DNA of 64,000 bases from Taudactylus pleione (Eukaryota > Chordata > Amphibia > Anura > Myobatrachidae): positions 310,001-374,000 of the forward strand of contig JAUIMM010001424.1 in NCBI GenBank assembly GCA_031769625.1. Reading direction: 5' to 3'. The translations under genes were made by a program, and so were the position numbers. Each line of letters opens with the position of its first letter. Within the stretch, counting starts at the first letter, position 1. The notes under the pieces were generated by a model. That model saw nothing but the letters and a program-made list of their open reading frames with translations, ran no database searches and was not told the DNA's origin. This document shows positions 13,601 through 22,700 of the stretch, in pieces.

Positions 13601-13735
13601 GAAGGTACAGAGGGACCTGTGGTGGTGGATTCAAGTGGGGACGAGTTAATACTTTGTGAGGATGAGGATGTACACACTGAAGAGGGTGAGGAATCGGTGG
13701 ATGAGGAGGATGAGGATGACATCTTGCCTCCGTAG
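10619..13735 (+). CDS. hAT-family transposase with BED zinc finger (element 1)
   Basis: Uninterrupted 1038-codon gene. hAT transposases cut and paste their own DNA element by hairpin-forming DDE chemistry in the nucleus. The order seen is: a polar, Ser/Thr/Lys-rich N-terminus (about 1-245) with the block TTRSGKERLR; a BED finger with C270-x2-C273 and H294-x4-H299; a low-complexity linker with an alanine run near 380; an RNase-H-like core with D503 in TTDMWTSG and D591 in ISDNATN; and the C-terminal hAT dimerisation region with E953 in SSVYSERVFSAAGNLVSERR. These are the expected D, D and E positions; assigning E953 as catalytic is from family knowledge. The end is acidic (SVDEEDEDD). At over 1000 aa it is longer than many hAT transposases because of its N-terminal extension. 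The start is the first ATG after the satellite and aligns with that of element 2. It is likely encoded without introns and possibly functional. Confidence 0.93.
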   Translation: MEDQTFSDKNKIEKDQEPLPPSAEAAATSHDIDDNMPSTSSAKADAQCHSRGHIQSQMAKFRKMTLKKTFKSAEEKRKLANMPFTTRSGKERLRSIPSMFMTSGSASHDDGSTPPTKKIKRVKLAKAQRRTVLSKKISQIPKESPSVVVVAMPDLPSTGREEVALSTICTPPASAERSTHSPLADMQIEDVTVEVQQDEDTGVAGAEEEVGEEDSDGDVVCLNQAPGETVVVRGMKKPITVMPGQKTKHSTSLVWQYFYPNPDNNCLAICTICKGEISRGRDVNHLGTSSLIRHLQRVHKKLLSSSETLAQTVSSPGTPKSRCPVVSKRLQTTPSTPSSSISSLVRIGSSPAGHITGMTDSPIRDSSGGSCIATPTAAAAAVAAAAGSRSSSQRGSRNTTTFTKQLTLQQSLARRMKYDSSHPEAKRITEALTAMLVLDVRPVSAISAVGFRQLMEVVCPRFQIPSRFHFTRQAIPRLYRNVRKSVLSVLKNAVVHNVHLTTDMWTSGTGQTKDYMTVTAHWVDVSPYAATAAASPVAASQKRQLVTRQATLCITGFSKRHTADNLLEKLREIIAQWLTPLRLSWGFVISDNATNIVRALHLGKFQHVPCFAHTINLVVQNFLKSDRGVQETLWVARKISGHFRHSATACRRLERQQTLLNLPRHHLKQEVVTRWNSTLYMLQRMEEQQKAIQAYTSTYDIGKGGGMHLTQAQWRMISVLCKVLQPFELATREVSSDTASLSQVIPLIRLLQKQLEKVKEELRRSDSARHVGLVDEALHSLCQDSRVVNLLKSDHYILATVLDPRFKAYVVSLFPADTSLQRCKDLLVNTLSAEAERDTSTAPSSFSPATGAARKKLRYPKQPAGGDAGQAGPSLDIWSGLKDLATISDMSTVTAYDTVTIDRMVEDYIGDSIQVGMSDSPYLYWQEKEAIWRPLYKLALFYLSCPPSSVYSERVFSAAGNLVSERRRRLLPQNVEKMMFIKMNYQLFQGDQPPEGTEGPVVVDSSGDELILCEDEDVHTEEGEESVDEEDEDDILPP

Positions 13736-14369
13736 AGCCAGTTTGTGCAGGGACACATTAATTGCCAGCTTGTTTTGTGGGGGCCCAAACGAACCAATCA
13801 TTTCAGCCACAGTTGTGTGGCAGACCCTGGCGCTGAAATGATTGATTTGTTAAAGTGTGCATGTCCTGTTTATACAACATAAGGGTGGGTGGGAGGGCCC
13901 AAGGACAATTCCATCTTGCACCTCTTTTTTTCTTTGCATTATGTACAGTTTGGGGCCTAGTTTTTCTAACTGCCATCCTGCCTGCCACTGCAGTGTCACT
14001 CCTAGATGGGTCACGTGTTTGTGCCGCCCACTCGTGTCGCTTAGCATAGTCATCCAGCTACCTCGGTGCAACCTTTTGGACATAAAAACACTATTGTGAG
14101 GTGTGAGGTGTTCAGAATAGACTGGAAATGAGTGGAAATTAAGGTTATTGAGGTTAATAATAGCATAGGAGCAGAAAAACCTACAAATTCTGTGATTTTA
14201 GCTGTTTTTATGCTTTTTTTCAAAAAAATACAGATCCAAAACACAAAACCCAGAACCCAAAACACGGAAGGGTGGTTTTGGCAAAACCAATCCAGATCCA
14301 AAACACGAAGAAAGATCCAGATCCAAAACCAAAACACAAAACACGAAAAGTGGCCGGTGCACACCCCTA
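13736..14369 (+). other. 3' non-coding region and right end of hAT element 1
   Basis: Homologous to 15589-16178 of element 2 in reverse orientation. It contains the post-stop hairpin, then a conserved block around 13850-13915 (AAAGTGTGCATGTCC and GGTGGGTGGGAGGGCCCAA). Nearer the end, at 14230-14345, are subterminal repeats of the type GATCCAAAAC, and then the terminal sequence. Subterminal repeats are typical transposase-binding sites in hAT elements; that role is inferred here. Confidence 0.75.
13795..13844 (+). promoter_or_regulatory. Conserved hairpin just after the transposase stop (element 1)
   Basis: A perfect 13-bp stem, CAATCATTTCAGC (13795-13807) with GCTGAAATGATTG (13832-13844). 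The loop contains a smaller CCAC/GTGG stem. The same structure sits at the same place in element 2 with a compensated base pair. It could act in the mRNA (3' end formation or stability) or in the DNA as a transposition signal; the sequence does not say which. Confidence 0.6.
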
Positions 14370-14377
14370 ATATATAC

Positions 14378-14404
14378 ACACACAGTATGTGAATATAAAC
14401 ACAC

Positions 14405-14441
<37 letters not shown>

Positions 14442-14446
14442 ATATA
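14378..14446. repeat. CA, CT and TA microsatellites
   Basis: Adjacent short CA, CT and AT runs (for example TCTCTCTCTCTCTC and a TATATA run) between the end of hAT element 1 and the next MITE. Confidence 0.85.
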
Positions 14447-15045
14447 GGCCCTCATTCAGAGCCGCTCGTTAGCGGCAGTACGCTCGTTACGAGCGATGTT
14501 CGCACATCTGCGCATGCGTATGGTTTTTAGTACGCATGCGCGAACCAGTCAGTGCGGCCGAAAATCGTTTGTACGCTATATAGCGAGTGCCTGCTATTTT
14601 GAGTGACAGAATGAGGCGTATGTGGGTGGGAACAGGGGAAGGTGCTTGAAAACGGGGGAGTGGAATTCGAACGCAGGCGTGCTTAAAGGTCAAAACGGGC
14701 GTTTTAAGGGTGTGCATAATTAATCCAGCAGCGTCATTGACCACGTCACTTGGTTTTTTTAAACTCAGAACTGCTCGCAAAATAGCGGTTGAAAAAACCA
14801 ACCACAAGAATAGCGAGCAGTTCATACGCTGTATGATGTACTCGATTAATCTAATAAATAGCGGACATGACGTATGGTGCGAGCGGCCAGGGGGCGTTTT
14901 TATCAAATAAACGAGCGTATGTTTTGCTCGCTCGTTCAGACTTAGAGGCGTGAACCGACTGCAATGTGCAAACGGATCATTTGAATAGCCACCCCTTGTT
15001 TTTGAACGAACGACCGCAAATAGCGAACGGCTCTGAATGAGGGCC
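14447..15045 (+). mobile_element. Harbinger-like MITE, family B
   Basis: A 599-bp non-autonomous element with perfect 18-bp terminal inverted repeats GGCCCTCATTCAGAGCCG, flanked by ATA on both sides (14444-14446 and 15046-15048). The 3-bp duplication suggests PIF/Harbinger. The inside is shared with the elements at 24443, 27965 and 49055 (for example AACAGGGGAAGGTGCTTG and GTGTGCATAATTA). No transposase is encoded. A hairpin made from GCGCATGCGTA lies near 14511-14541. Confidence 0.8.
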
Positions 15046-15588
15046 ATAGTACAATGTAAAGTGGAGCAGAAGTCTGGAATATACTGGTGCTATATATAAA
15101 TAAATGTTAATAAATGACGTTGCTGGAGTACAGGAGGGTGTATAGCAATTCCCTGCATGGTCACTAGGTGGCGATCTTTCTCTCTGCCTCCAGCTTGCCC
15201 ATCCCTTCCAGGAAGATTCTGGCAGCTGTAATAATTCTTATTTAAGATTTATAACATTTGACGGTTACGATCTGTTGATCGATATGTAATATTGTTGTTG
15301 GCTGGTGTTGCCAGATAGTGAATAGCAGCAGCCGTTTGCTCTTCAGTTAGGAGACATTTGGATGCAAAATATGAGATAATGATAGAGTCCTCCCAACATG
15401 GGTATTTGTGAGAATAAATTAAATATATAGAGGCTAAAGTGTTCCCGTCTGTGACTATATAATCATATTAGGAGTTAATGAGATGTTCCATGTGTGATAG
15501 TGGAGATCACTACTGTGCAGACTCCATGCTTAAAGTACCTACAGGGAGGCTTTATTCCCTGATCCAAGATGGCCACCAAGGTCAGAAC
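15046..15588. other. Non-coding spacer with a short SINE-like tail
   Basis: No gene is seen. The segment around 15090-15120 (GGTGCTATATATAAATAAATG) resembles the SINE-like tails at 28460 and 46095. The spacer ends with GTCAGAAC (15581-15588), the left target duplication of hAT element 2. Confidence 0.5.
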
Positions 15589-15599
15589 TAGGGATGTGC

Positions 15600-15726
15600 G
15601 CCGGACCATTTTTGGCGGATTTGGATTTGGATTTGGTTCTAATTCGTCATCCGGCTTTGGATTTGGATTTGCCAAACTGCGGTGACTGGCTTTGGATTTG
15701 GATTTGGATTTGGATTTGGATTTTTT
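15600..15726 (-). repeat. Subterminal TTTGGA repeats of hAT element 2
   Basis: Clusters of GGATTTGGATTTGGATTT lie just inside the left end. They are equivalent in place to the GATCCAAAAC repeats at the 3' end of element 1. They are likely transposase-binding sites by analogy with other hAT elements, or simply local microsatellite growth. Confidence 0.6.
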
Positions 15727-16080
15727 GCCAAAATTGGCAAAAAAAGCTAAAATTACATAAATTGGGCTTTTTTTTCTTCCTAGAGTGTTATTTACCTCAA
15801 TAACATTAATTTCCAGTCATTTACAGTCAATTTAGACCACCTCACAGCTTAAATTATTCGTTTCACCATTATTGGCCAAAGGTTGCAGTGAGCTGACTGG
15901 TGACCAAGCGTCAGAGCAGCGGCGCAGTGGCACAGACACCACAGTTTAAAGCACATCTATGAAACTATGCCACACAGCAGTGGCAGAAATGAAAGGTAGT
16001 GCTAGATGGAATTGTCCTTGGGCCCTCCCACCCACCCTTTATGTTGGATCTTAAAAAGGACATGCACACTTTAACAAACA

Positions 16081-16125
16081 AAGCATTTCAGCGACAGGTA
16101 CTGCCACTTTGTGGCTGAAGTGCTT
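16081..16125 (-). promoter_or_regulatory. Conserved hairpin just after the transposase stop (element 2)
   Basis: On the transposase strand AAGCACTTCAGC pairs with GCTGAAATGCTT, with one C-A mismatch. Compared with element 1, a T-A pair has become G-C, so both strands changed together. It lies about 55 bp after the stop codon, as in element 1. Confidence 0.6.
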
Positions 16126-16178
16126 GGTTTGTTTGGGCCCCCACAAAAAAATCTTCCAATCTACTAAAGGCAACAGGT

Positions 16179-19100
16179 CTACAGTGGCATGATGTCACCA
16201 TCATTGCCATCCTCACCCTCATCAGTGTGTACATCATCCGATTCCTCACACAATATCAGTTCATCCCCGCTGGAATCTACCATTACAGAAGTATCTGTAC
16301 TGTGACGTGATTGGTGGGAAAGGTTTTCCTCGTGAAATTTCCAGTTCATTTTAATGAACATCATTTTTTCTACATTTTGTGGAAGTAGCCTCCTTCGTCG
16401 TTCACTCACAAGGTTCCCGGCTGTACTGAAAACTCTCTCCGAGTACACACTGGAGGGTGGGCAGCTTAAATAATGCAAAGCCAGTTTATACAAGGGTCTC
16501 CAAATTGCCTTTTTTTTCTTCCAATATTCGAAGGGACTCTGTGACATGTCTACGTGTATGGTGTCCTGAAAATAATCCTCCACCATTCTTTGGATGGTAA
16601 TCGTATTAGATGGAGTTGCGGTAGAGGTGTCACTGGTGTTGGGCAAATCTTTTAGACCCGACCAGATGTCAAAATGTTGACTTGACTTATCTGCATCACC
16701 ACTGGGTCTTTTGGAAAAGGTGCATTTTTTTCTGGCTGCTGCTGCAGAAACCGAAGGAGGAGACGTCATCGTAGTGCCATGTGTCACTTCAGCTGCCAAC
16801 TTGCTCACCAGGAGCGCTTTGGTTCTTTTAAGATCTGGGTCAGTTGTAAAGAAAGACACAGCATATGACTTGAACCTAGGATCAAGAATGGTTGCTAAAA
16901 TATAATGATCAGATTTCAAGATCTTGGCCACCCGTGGATCCTGGCGAAGCGAACAAAGGACTTGATCTATCAGTCCAGCATACTTTGCGGAATCACTTTG
17001 TTTAATATCATCCTTCAATTTCTCCAGCTGCTTTTCCAAAAGCGAAATCAGGGGAATCACCTTACTCAAGCTAGCAGTGTCAGCACTCACTTCACAAGTG
17101 GCAACTTCAAATGGTTTGAGCACCTTGCACAAGACAGAAAGTACTCTCCACTGTGCTGGGGTAAGGTACATTCCCCCTCCTCTCCCAATGTCATGGCTTG
17201 TCGTATAGCTATGGATGGCTTTTTGCTGCTCCTCCATCCGCTGAAGCATATACAGGGTTGAGTTCCACCTCGTTACCACTTCTTGCTTCAGTTGATGGCA
17301 GGGCAAATTAAACTGCTCTTGCAGGTGCTGCAATCTCCTGCACGCTGTTGCTGAATGCCGAAAATGTCCCGAAATTTTTCGGGCCACAGACAGCATCTCC
17401 TGAACGCCCCTGTCGTTTTTTAAAAAACCCTGCACCACTAAGTTTATTGTGTGAGCAAAACAGGGGATGTGTTGGAATTCACCCAGCTGTAATGCTTTCA
17501 CTATATTTGTAGCATTGTCAGAAATCACAAATCCTGAGGAGAGTCCAAGTGGGGTTAGCCATGTTTCTATGACATCTCTTAGTTTTTCTAAGAGGTTGTC
17601 AGCGGTATGCCTCTTATTGAATCCGGTGATGCACAGAGTTGCCTGCCTCTGAATGAGCTGGTGTTGTTTGTTAGATACTGCTGCTGCTGAAGGCGATTCA
17701 CCCACCCAGTGGGCTGTCACAGTCATGTAATCTTTAGTTTGTCCACTACCGCTTGTCCACATATCTGTGGTTAAGTGGACAGTGGGTACAATAGCATTTT
17801 GCAGACCAATAATTAGGTTCTGTTTAACGTCCTGGTACAGCCGAGGAATGGCTTTTCGGGTAAAATGAAACCGAGATGGAATTTGGTACCGGGGACACAT
17901 GACCTCAACTAGCTGTGTAAATCCCACTGCATTAATTGAGGATATTGGACGCAGATCTAATATTAGCATAGCTGTCATGGCGTCAGTGATCCGCTGTGCG
18001 ACAGGGTGAGAGCTGTCATACTTGCTTCCCCTTGCAAGAGATTCTTTAACAGTCAATTGTTTTTTTGGTATACTACTAGTAGTCTTCTTTGTCCACTTCT
18101 GGGATGAAGATCCACCAGCAGCAGCAGCAGCAGGCCTAGCGCTCAAAGATTCAGTTTCTTCTGAGGTGTCCTGGAAATTGGAGGAGTCACCGTGACTTAG
18201 CACTAATAAATTGGATGTTGTACTACCACTGATCATTCCTGAGGATATTGAGGAGGAAGGTGTTGTCGGTGGAGATTGCAGGTGCTGGGATTTAGTAGAG
18301 AGAAGGCATCTAGCTAATGCTGGACTGCTTGTTGTTATTTTTTTTGCAGTAGTTTCTGTTATCAAACACCTGTCATGAGCTCGCTGCAGATGACGTAATA
18401 GCGTAGAGGTTCCTAGATGTTTAACGTCCCTACCTCTACTAACTGTGGTCTCACAGAGGCTACAAATGGCTTGACAAACGTTGTCAGGGTTTGGGTAAAA
18501 GTAATTCCACACAAAAGATGTGGATTTCTTGGTTCTATGCCCAGGCATGGCAATGGCCTTCTTATCTTGGCCAAGAGCTGCTTCCACTGGTGCCTGACTT
18601 ATACAAATAATATCCTCATCCTCAACATCCTCATTAGTGCCAGCATCAGCTGCACATATATTCCTCTCATCCTCTTGCAATTCCACGGTGGCATCCTCAA
18701 TTTCTATGTCCTCGGCAATACTGCTCATCCCCACAACTACAGATGGAAAAGAAACTGTGGAGGGCGGCTTCTCTGAAAGGTCAGGCTTACACATAGAAAT
18801 GCCACTTGTGGACCCACTTAGACTCTCCTCAGGGATTTCTGACATTTGTGTTTCAAAAAACACAGTTTGTTCGACTGCCTTATTGGTTTTAAATTTTTTC
18901 ACACTTCTATAGTCTGATTGAAAAGGTCTTTTATCATCACGAGAGGCACAAGATGCCTCACTGACAGCTGCAGAACCACCACTCAGAAATAAAGGGCAAA
19001 GCCTGAGTCTTTCCTTGCCGCTACGTGTGGTGAATGGTATGTTGCCAATTTTCTGTTTCTCTGCAAAAGTAGTAGTCTTTAGAGGTTTTTTTTTTGTCTT

Positions 19101-19265
19101 TACCCCTGTAAAATCTAAATTTTTTGATTTCAGGTTCCCTAAGGTTTTAAAGCCTCTACGCCCTTGAGCATCAGCTTTAGATAAAAGTGATGGACTTCCA
19201 GCCGCTGCAATGCTAGCATTTACATGTTGTTTCTGCTCTAATCTCAGTTCATTCTCGTGATCCAT
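16179..19265 (-). CDS. hAT-family transposase with BED zinc finger (element 2)
   Basis: Uninterrupted 1028-codon gene, clearly related to the element 1 transposase along its whole length. Seen in order: a polar N-terminus with the shared block FTTRSGKERLR; a BED finger with C268-x2-C271 and the RHLQRAH histidines about 20 residues later; a Ser/Ala-rich linker; a DDE core with D501 in TTDMWTSG and D583 in ISDNATN; and the dimerisation region with E943 in SSVYSERVFSTAGNLVSERR. The C-terminus is acidic, as in element 1. The ATG at 19265 is the first after the 40-bp array and aligns with the other element's start. Its expected role is excision and insertion of this element and any related non-autonomous copies. 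All motif residues expected for activity are present. Confidence 0.93.
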   Translation of the reverse strand: MDHENELRLEQKQHVNASIAAAGSPSLLSKADAQGRRGFKTLGNLKSKNLDFTGVKTKKKPLKTTTFAEKQKIGNIPFTTRSGKERLRLCPLFLSGGSAAVSEASCASRDDKRPFQSDYRSVKKFKTNKAVEQTVFFETQMSEIPEESLSGSTSGISMCKPDLSEKPPSTVSFPSVVVGMSSIAEDIEIEDATVELQEDERNICAADAGTNEDVEDEDIICISQAPVEAALGQDKKAIAMPGHRTKKSTSFVWNYFYPNPDNVCQAICSLCETTVSRGRDVKHLGTSTLLRHLQRAHDRCLITETTAKKITTSSPALARCLLSTKSQHLQSPPTTPSSSISSGMISGSTTSNLLVLSHGDSSNFQDTSEETESLSARPAAAAAGGSSSQKWTKKTTSSIPKKQLTVKESLARGSKYDSSHPVAQRITDAMTAMLILDLRPISSINAVGFTQLVEVMCPRYQIPSRFHFTRKAIPRLYQDVKQNLIIGLQNAIVPTVHLTTDMWTSGSGQTKDYMTVTAHWVGESPSAAAVSNKQHQLIQRQATLCITGFNKRHTADNLLEKLRDVIETWLTPLGLSSGFVISDNATNIVKALQLGEFQHIPCFAHTINLVVQGFLKNDRGVQEMLSVARKISGHFRHSATACRRLQHLQEQFNLPCHQLKQEVVTRWNSTLYMLQRMEEQQKAIHSYTTSHDIGRGGGMYLTPAQWRVLSVLCKVLKPFEVATCEVSADTASLSKVIPLISLLEKQLEKLKDDIKQSDSAKYAGLIDQVLCSLRQDPRVAKILKSDHYILATILDPRFKSYAVSFFTTDPDLKRTKALLVSKLAAEVTHGTTMTSPPSVSAAAARKKCTFSKRPSGDADKSSQHFDIWSGLKDLPNTSDTSTATPSNTITIQRMVEDYFQDTIHVDMSQSPFEYWKKKKAIWRPLYKLALHYLSCPPSSVYSERVFSTAGNLVSERRRRLLPQNVEKMMFIKMNWKFHEENLSHQSRHSTDTSVMVDSSGDELILCEESDDVHTDEGEDGNDGDIMPL

Positions 19266-19291
19266 ATTACTTTATCACTATGAACTGGAGT

Positions 19292-21585
19292 CACAGAGCT
19301 TGTATACACACAGTGGGCTATGCCCTTTCACGGAGCTTGTATAATAGACACAGTGGGCTATGCCCTGTCACGGAGCTTGTATAATACACTCAGTGGGCTA
19401 TGCCCTGTCACGGAGCTTGTATAATAGACACAGTGAGCTATGCCCTGTCACGGAGCTTGTATAATAGACACAGTGGGCTATGCCCTGTCACGGAGCTTGT
19501 ATAATACACTCAGTGGGCTATGCCCTGTCACGAAGCTTGTATAATACTCAGTGGGCTTATGCCCTGTCACGGAGCTTGTATAATAGACTCAGTGGGCTAT
19601 GCCCTGTCACGGAGCTTGTATAATAGACACAGTGGGCTTATGCCCTGTCACAGAGCTTGTATAATAGACACAGTGGGCTTATGCCCTGTCACGGAGCTTG
19701 TATAATACTCAGTGGGCTTATGCCCTGTCACGGAGCTTGTATAATAGACACAGTGGGCTATGCCCTGTCACGGAGCTTGTATAATACACTCAGTGGGCTA
19801 TGCCCTGTCACGAAGCTTGTATAATACTCAGTGGGCTTATGCCCTGTCACGGAGCTTGTATAATAGACTCAGTGGGCTATGCCCTGTCACGAAGCTTGTA
19901 TAATAGACACAGTGGGCTTATGCCCTGTCACAGAGCTTGTATAATAGACACAGTGGGCTTATGCCCTGTCACGGAGCTTGTATAATACTCAGTGGGCTTA
20001 TGCCCTGTCACGGAGCTTGTATAATACACTCAGTGGGCTATGCCCTGTCACGGAGCTTGTATAATAGACACAGTGGGCTATGCCCTGTCACGGAGCTTGT
20101 ATAATACTCAGTGGGCTTATGCCCTGTCACGGAGCTTGTATAATACTCAGTGGGCTTATGCCCTGTCACGGAGCTTGTATAATGCACTCAGTGGGCTATG
20201 CCCTGTCACGGAGCTTGTATAATAGACACAGTAGGCTATGCCCTGTCACGGAGCTTGTATAATACTCAGTGGGTTTATGCCCTGTCACGGAGCTTGTATA
20301 ATAGACACAGTGGGCTATGCCCTGTCACGGAGCTTGTATAATACACTCAGTGGGCTATGCCCTGTCACGGAGCTTGTATAATAGACACAGTGGGCTATGC
20401 CCTGTCACGGAGCTTGTATAATAGACCCAGTGGGCTATGCCCTGTCACGGAGCTTGTATAATACACTCAGTGGCTATGCCCTGTCACGGAGCTTGTATAA
20501 TAGACCCAGTGGGCTATGCCCTGTCACAGAGCTTGTATAATAGACACAGTGGGCTATGCCCTGTCACGGAGCTTGTATAATACTCAGTGGGCTTATGCCC
20601 TGTCACGGAGCTTGTATAATAGACACAGTGGGCTATGCCCTGTCACGGAGCTTGTATAATACACTCAGTGGGCTATGCCCTGTCACGGAGCTTGTATAAT
20701 AGACACAGTAGGCTATGCCCTGTCACGGAGCTTGTATAATACTCAGTGGGTTTATGCCCTGTCACGGAGCTTGTATAATAGACACAGTGGGCTATGCCCT
20801 GTCACGGAGCTTGTATAATACACTCAGTGGGCTATGCCCTGTCACGGAGCTTGTATAATAGACACAGTGGGCTATGCCCTGTCACGGAGCTTGTATAATA
20901 CACTCAGTGGGCTATGCCCTGTCACGGAGCTTGTATAATAGACCCAGTGGGCTATGCCCTGTCACGGAGCTTGTATAATAGACACAGTGGGCTATGCCCT
21001 GTCACGGAGCTTGTATAATAGACACAGTGGGCTATGCCCTGTCACGGAGCTTGTATAATACACTCAGTGGGCTATGCCCTGTCACGGAGCTTGTATAATA
21101 CTCAGTGGGCATATGCCCTGTCACGGAGCTTGTATAATACACTCAGTGGGCTATGCCCTGTCACGGAGCTTGTATAATAGATACAGTGGGCTATGCCCTG
21201 TCACAGAGCTTGTATAATAGACACAGTGGGCTATGCCCTGTCAAGAAGCTTGTATAATACTCAGTGGGCTATGCCCTGTCACGGAGCTTGTATAATACAC
21301 TGAGTGGGCTATGCCCTGTCACGGAGCTTGTATAATACTCAGTGGGCTTATGCCCTGTCACGGAGCTTGTATAATACACTCAGTGGGCTTATGCCCTGTC
21401 ACGGAGCTTGTATAATAGACACAGTGGGCTATGCCCTGTCACAGAGCTTGTATAATAGACACAGTGGGCTATGCCCTGTCAAGGAGCTTGTATAATACTC
21501 AGTGGGCTATGCCCTGTCACGGAGCTTGTATAATACACTCAGTGGGCTATGCCCTGTCAGTTGTCATGGAGCTTGTATAATACAG
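19292..21585. repeat. About 40-bp minisatellite in the 5' leader of hAT element 2
   Basis: About 58 copies of a 36-40-bp unit (GTGGGCTATGCCCTGTCAC plus GGAGCTTGTATAATAGACAC), with shorter ATACTC variants. A stretch of about 280 bp is duplicated (19520-19705 and 19800-19985). On the transposase strand every unit carries CTATTATACAAG, a TATA-like sequence. The array lies immediately upstream of the start codon. Confidence 0.95.
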
Positions 21586-21589
21586 TGAG

Positions 21590-21957
21590 TAGTAGAGTAC
21601 ACATACACACAGTGGGCTTATTATGCCCAGTCACAGAGCACACACAAGGGCTTATGCCCAGTAAAGTCACAGAGCACTGCCTACTCTAATCTATCTAACA
21701 CTAGAACAGACAGCGCACTAGCTAACTACCTAACTACGCGTCACGCGAGAAATGGCGCCGACTGCCGGGCGCCGCGCCTTTTTATTGAGGCCGAACGTCA
21801 CTCGGCTCTCGCGAGAATCCGACGCCGGACGGGTGACGTTCGGCCTCGAGGTGGAATCCGAGTCAGGCGGGAACACCCGAACTTGCGTTCGGGTGGACTC
21901 GGATTCCACCTGTTCGGAGAGGTTCGGATTCCTCAGAATCCGAACCGCTCATCACTA
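21590..21957 (-). other. 5' terminal region of hAT element 2
   Basis: Contains repeated, partly inverted GGATTC/GAATCC motifs (for example GGATTCCTCAGAATCC near the end), a GTGACGTTCGGC / GCCGAACGTCAC inverted pair, and on the transposase strand TCAATAAAAAGG, which could be a TATA-type promoter element. The GGATTC motifs are plausible subterminal transposase-binding sites. Confidence 0.6.
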
Positions 21958-21965
21958 GTCAGAAC

Positions 21966-22364
21966 CACGCATAAGCAGCACCATCTTGTTACTGTGCAAG
22001 AGTGACACAGTGGGAGACAGACGTCTTCCACTTAGCTCCATCAGAGACTTGAGAAACGACTGTACCCGGTATTAACGCTGTTCCAGCTTCCCGCACTGCT
22101 GCCTGTATCCAATATACACTCACTGGCTGGTGCATCAAACCCTGCTCTTCCCAACCTCCGCCGTACCGATGCACCTGTGCATACAAATGTTATTTTATAC
22201 ATCTCACAACTTTCCAAACTTTGATGGGACTAGTGCGACTTGGGGGCCTTGAAATGGGCGGAGTTTCTTCCAAATATGGGTGTTTCTGCATGTTTTATGA
22301 TGGGTTTTGTTTGGTAGATGGCCGGGGCCTTATTTTGTTTACTTTGCCTATTGGAGGATATATA
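21966..22364. other. Non-coding sequence, nothing recognised
   Basis: No motif, long reading frame or repeat that I can name between the right target duplication of hAT element 2 and the next repeat. Confidence 0.5.
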
Positions 22365-22600
22365 AATCGGGTGGCAGTCGGGATGCTGACGGTCCAAATG
22401 CCGACAGCCGGCTTCACGACTGTCTAATCCCGGCAAGGGTCTAATGACAGGCATCGAAATCCAGATGCCTGTCATTTTACCTACGCTGGGAGGCCGACGC
22501 CCGGCATACAGATCGAAGGTAAGCCGGCCGCCGGGCGCGGACAGCCGTGGGGGTGGGAGGTGTAGGTTAGGGGCTATTAGTGAGTTATTGAGGGGCATAT
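22365..22600 (+). mobile_element. GC-rich interspersed repeat, family T (copy 1)
   Basis: Shares several blocks with 41112-41590 and 61578-62026: the sequences around ATGCCTGTCATTTTACC, ACGCTGGGAG, CGGCAT...GATCGAAG and GGACAGCCGTGGGGG. It has no coding capacity and its ends are not defined. It is probably a non-autonomous DNA element. Confidence 0.5.
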
Positions 22601-22700
22601 TATTCTAAAATTTGCCCCACTCCCCCCAAATTAAGATTCCTTATTGCTGCATATTGCGGCAATAAGGAAACTTTTTTAATGGAATGTATTAAGGAATTAA

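Larger units (their letters stand above)
4321..14369 (+). mobile_element. hAT DNA transposon, element 1 (minimum extent; 5' end not seen)
   Basis: The element holds the 160-bp array, a transposase gene and a 3' region ending in a hAT-like terminal sequence at 14351-14369; read inward this is TAGGGGTGTGCACCGGCCA. It matches the start of element 2 (TAGGGATGTGCGCCGGACC). The 3' non-coding parts of the two elements are homologous, sharing for example ACCTCAATAAC and a GGGTGGGTGGGAGGGCCCAA block. The expected 8-bp target duplication after 14369 is ATATATAC; no copy followed by a TAG-type end was found upstream, so the 5' end probably lies before position 1. The 48-bp array at 1-4053 would then be internal too. 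Confidence 0.75.
15589..21957 (-). mobile_element. Complete hAT DNA transposon, element 2
   Basis: A 6369-bp element flanked by a perfect 8-bp duplication GTCAGAAC (15581-15588 and 21958-21965), the size expected for hAT. The ends are TAGGGATGTGCGCCGGA on the left and, read inward, TAGTGATGAGCGGTTCGGA on the right: imperfect inverted repeats. On the transposase strand the order is a 370-bp 5' region, a 2.3-kb 40-bp array, the transposase gene, and a 3' region with TTTGGA subterminal repeats. An intact duplication and an open 1028-codon gene suggest recent, possibly autonomous, insertion. Confidence 0.93.
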
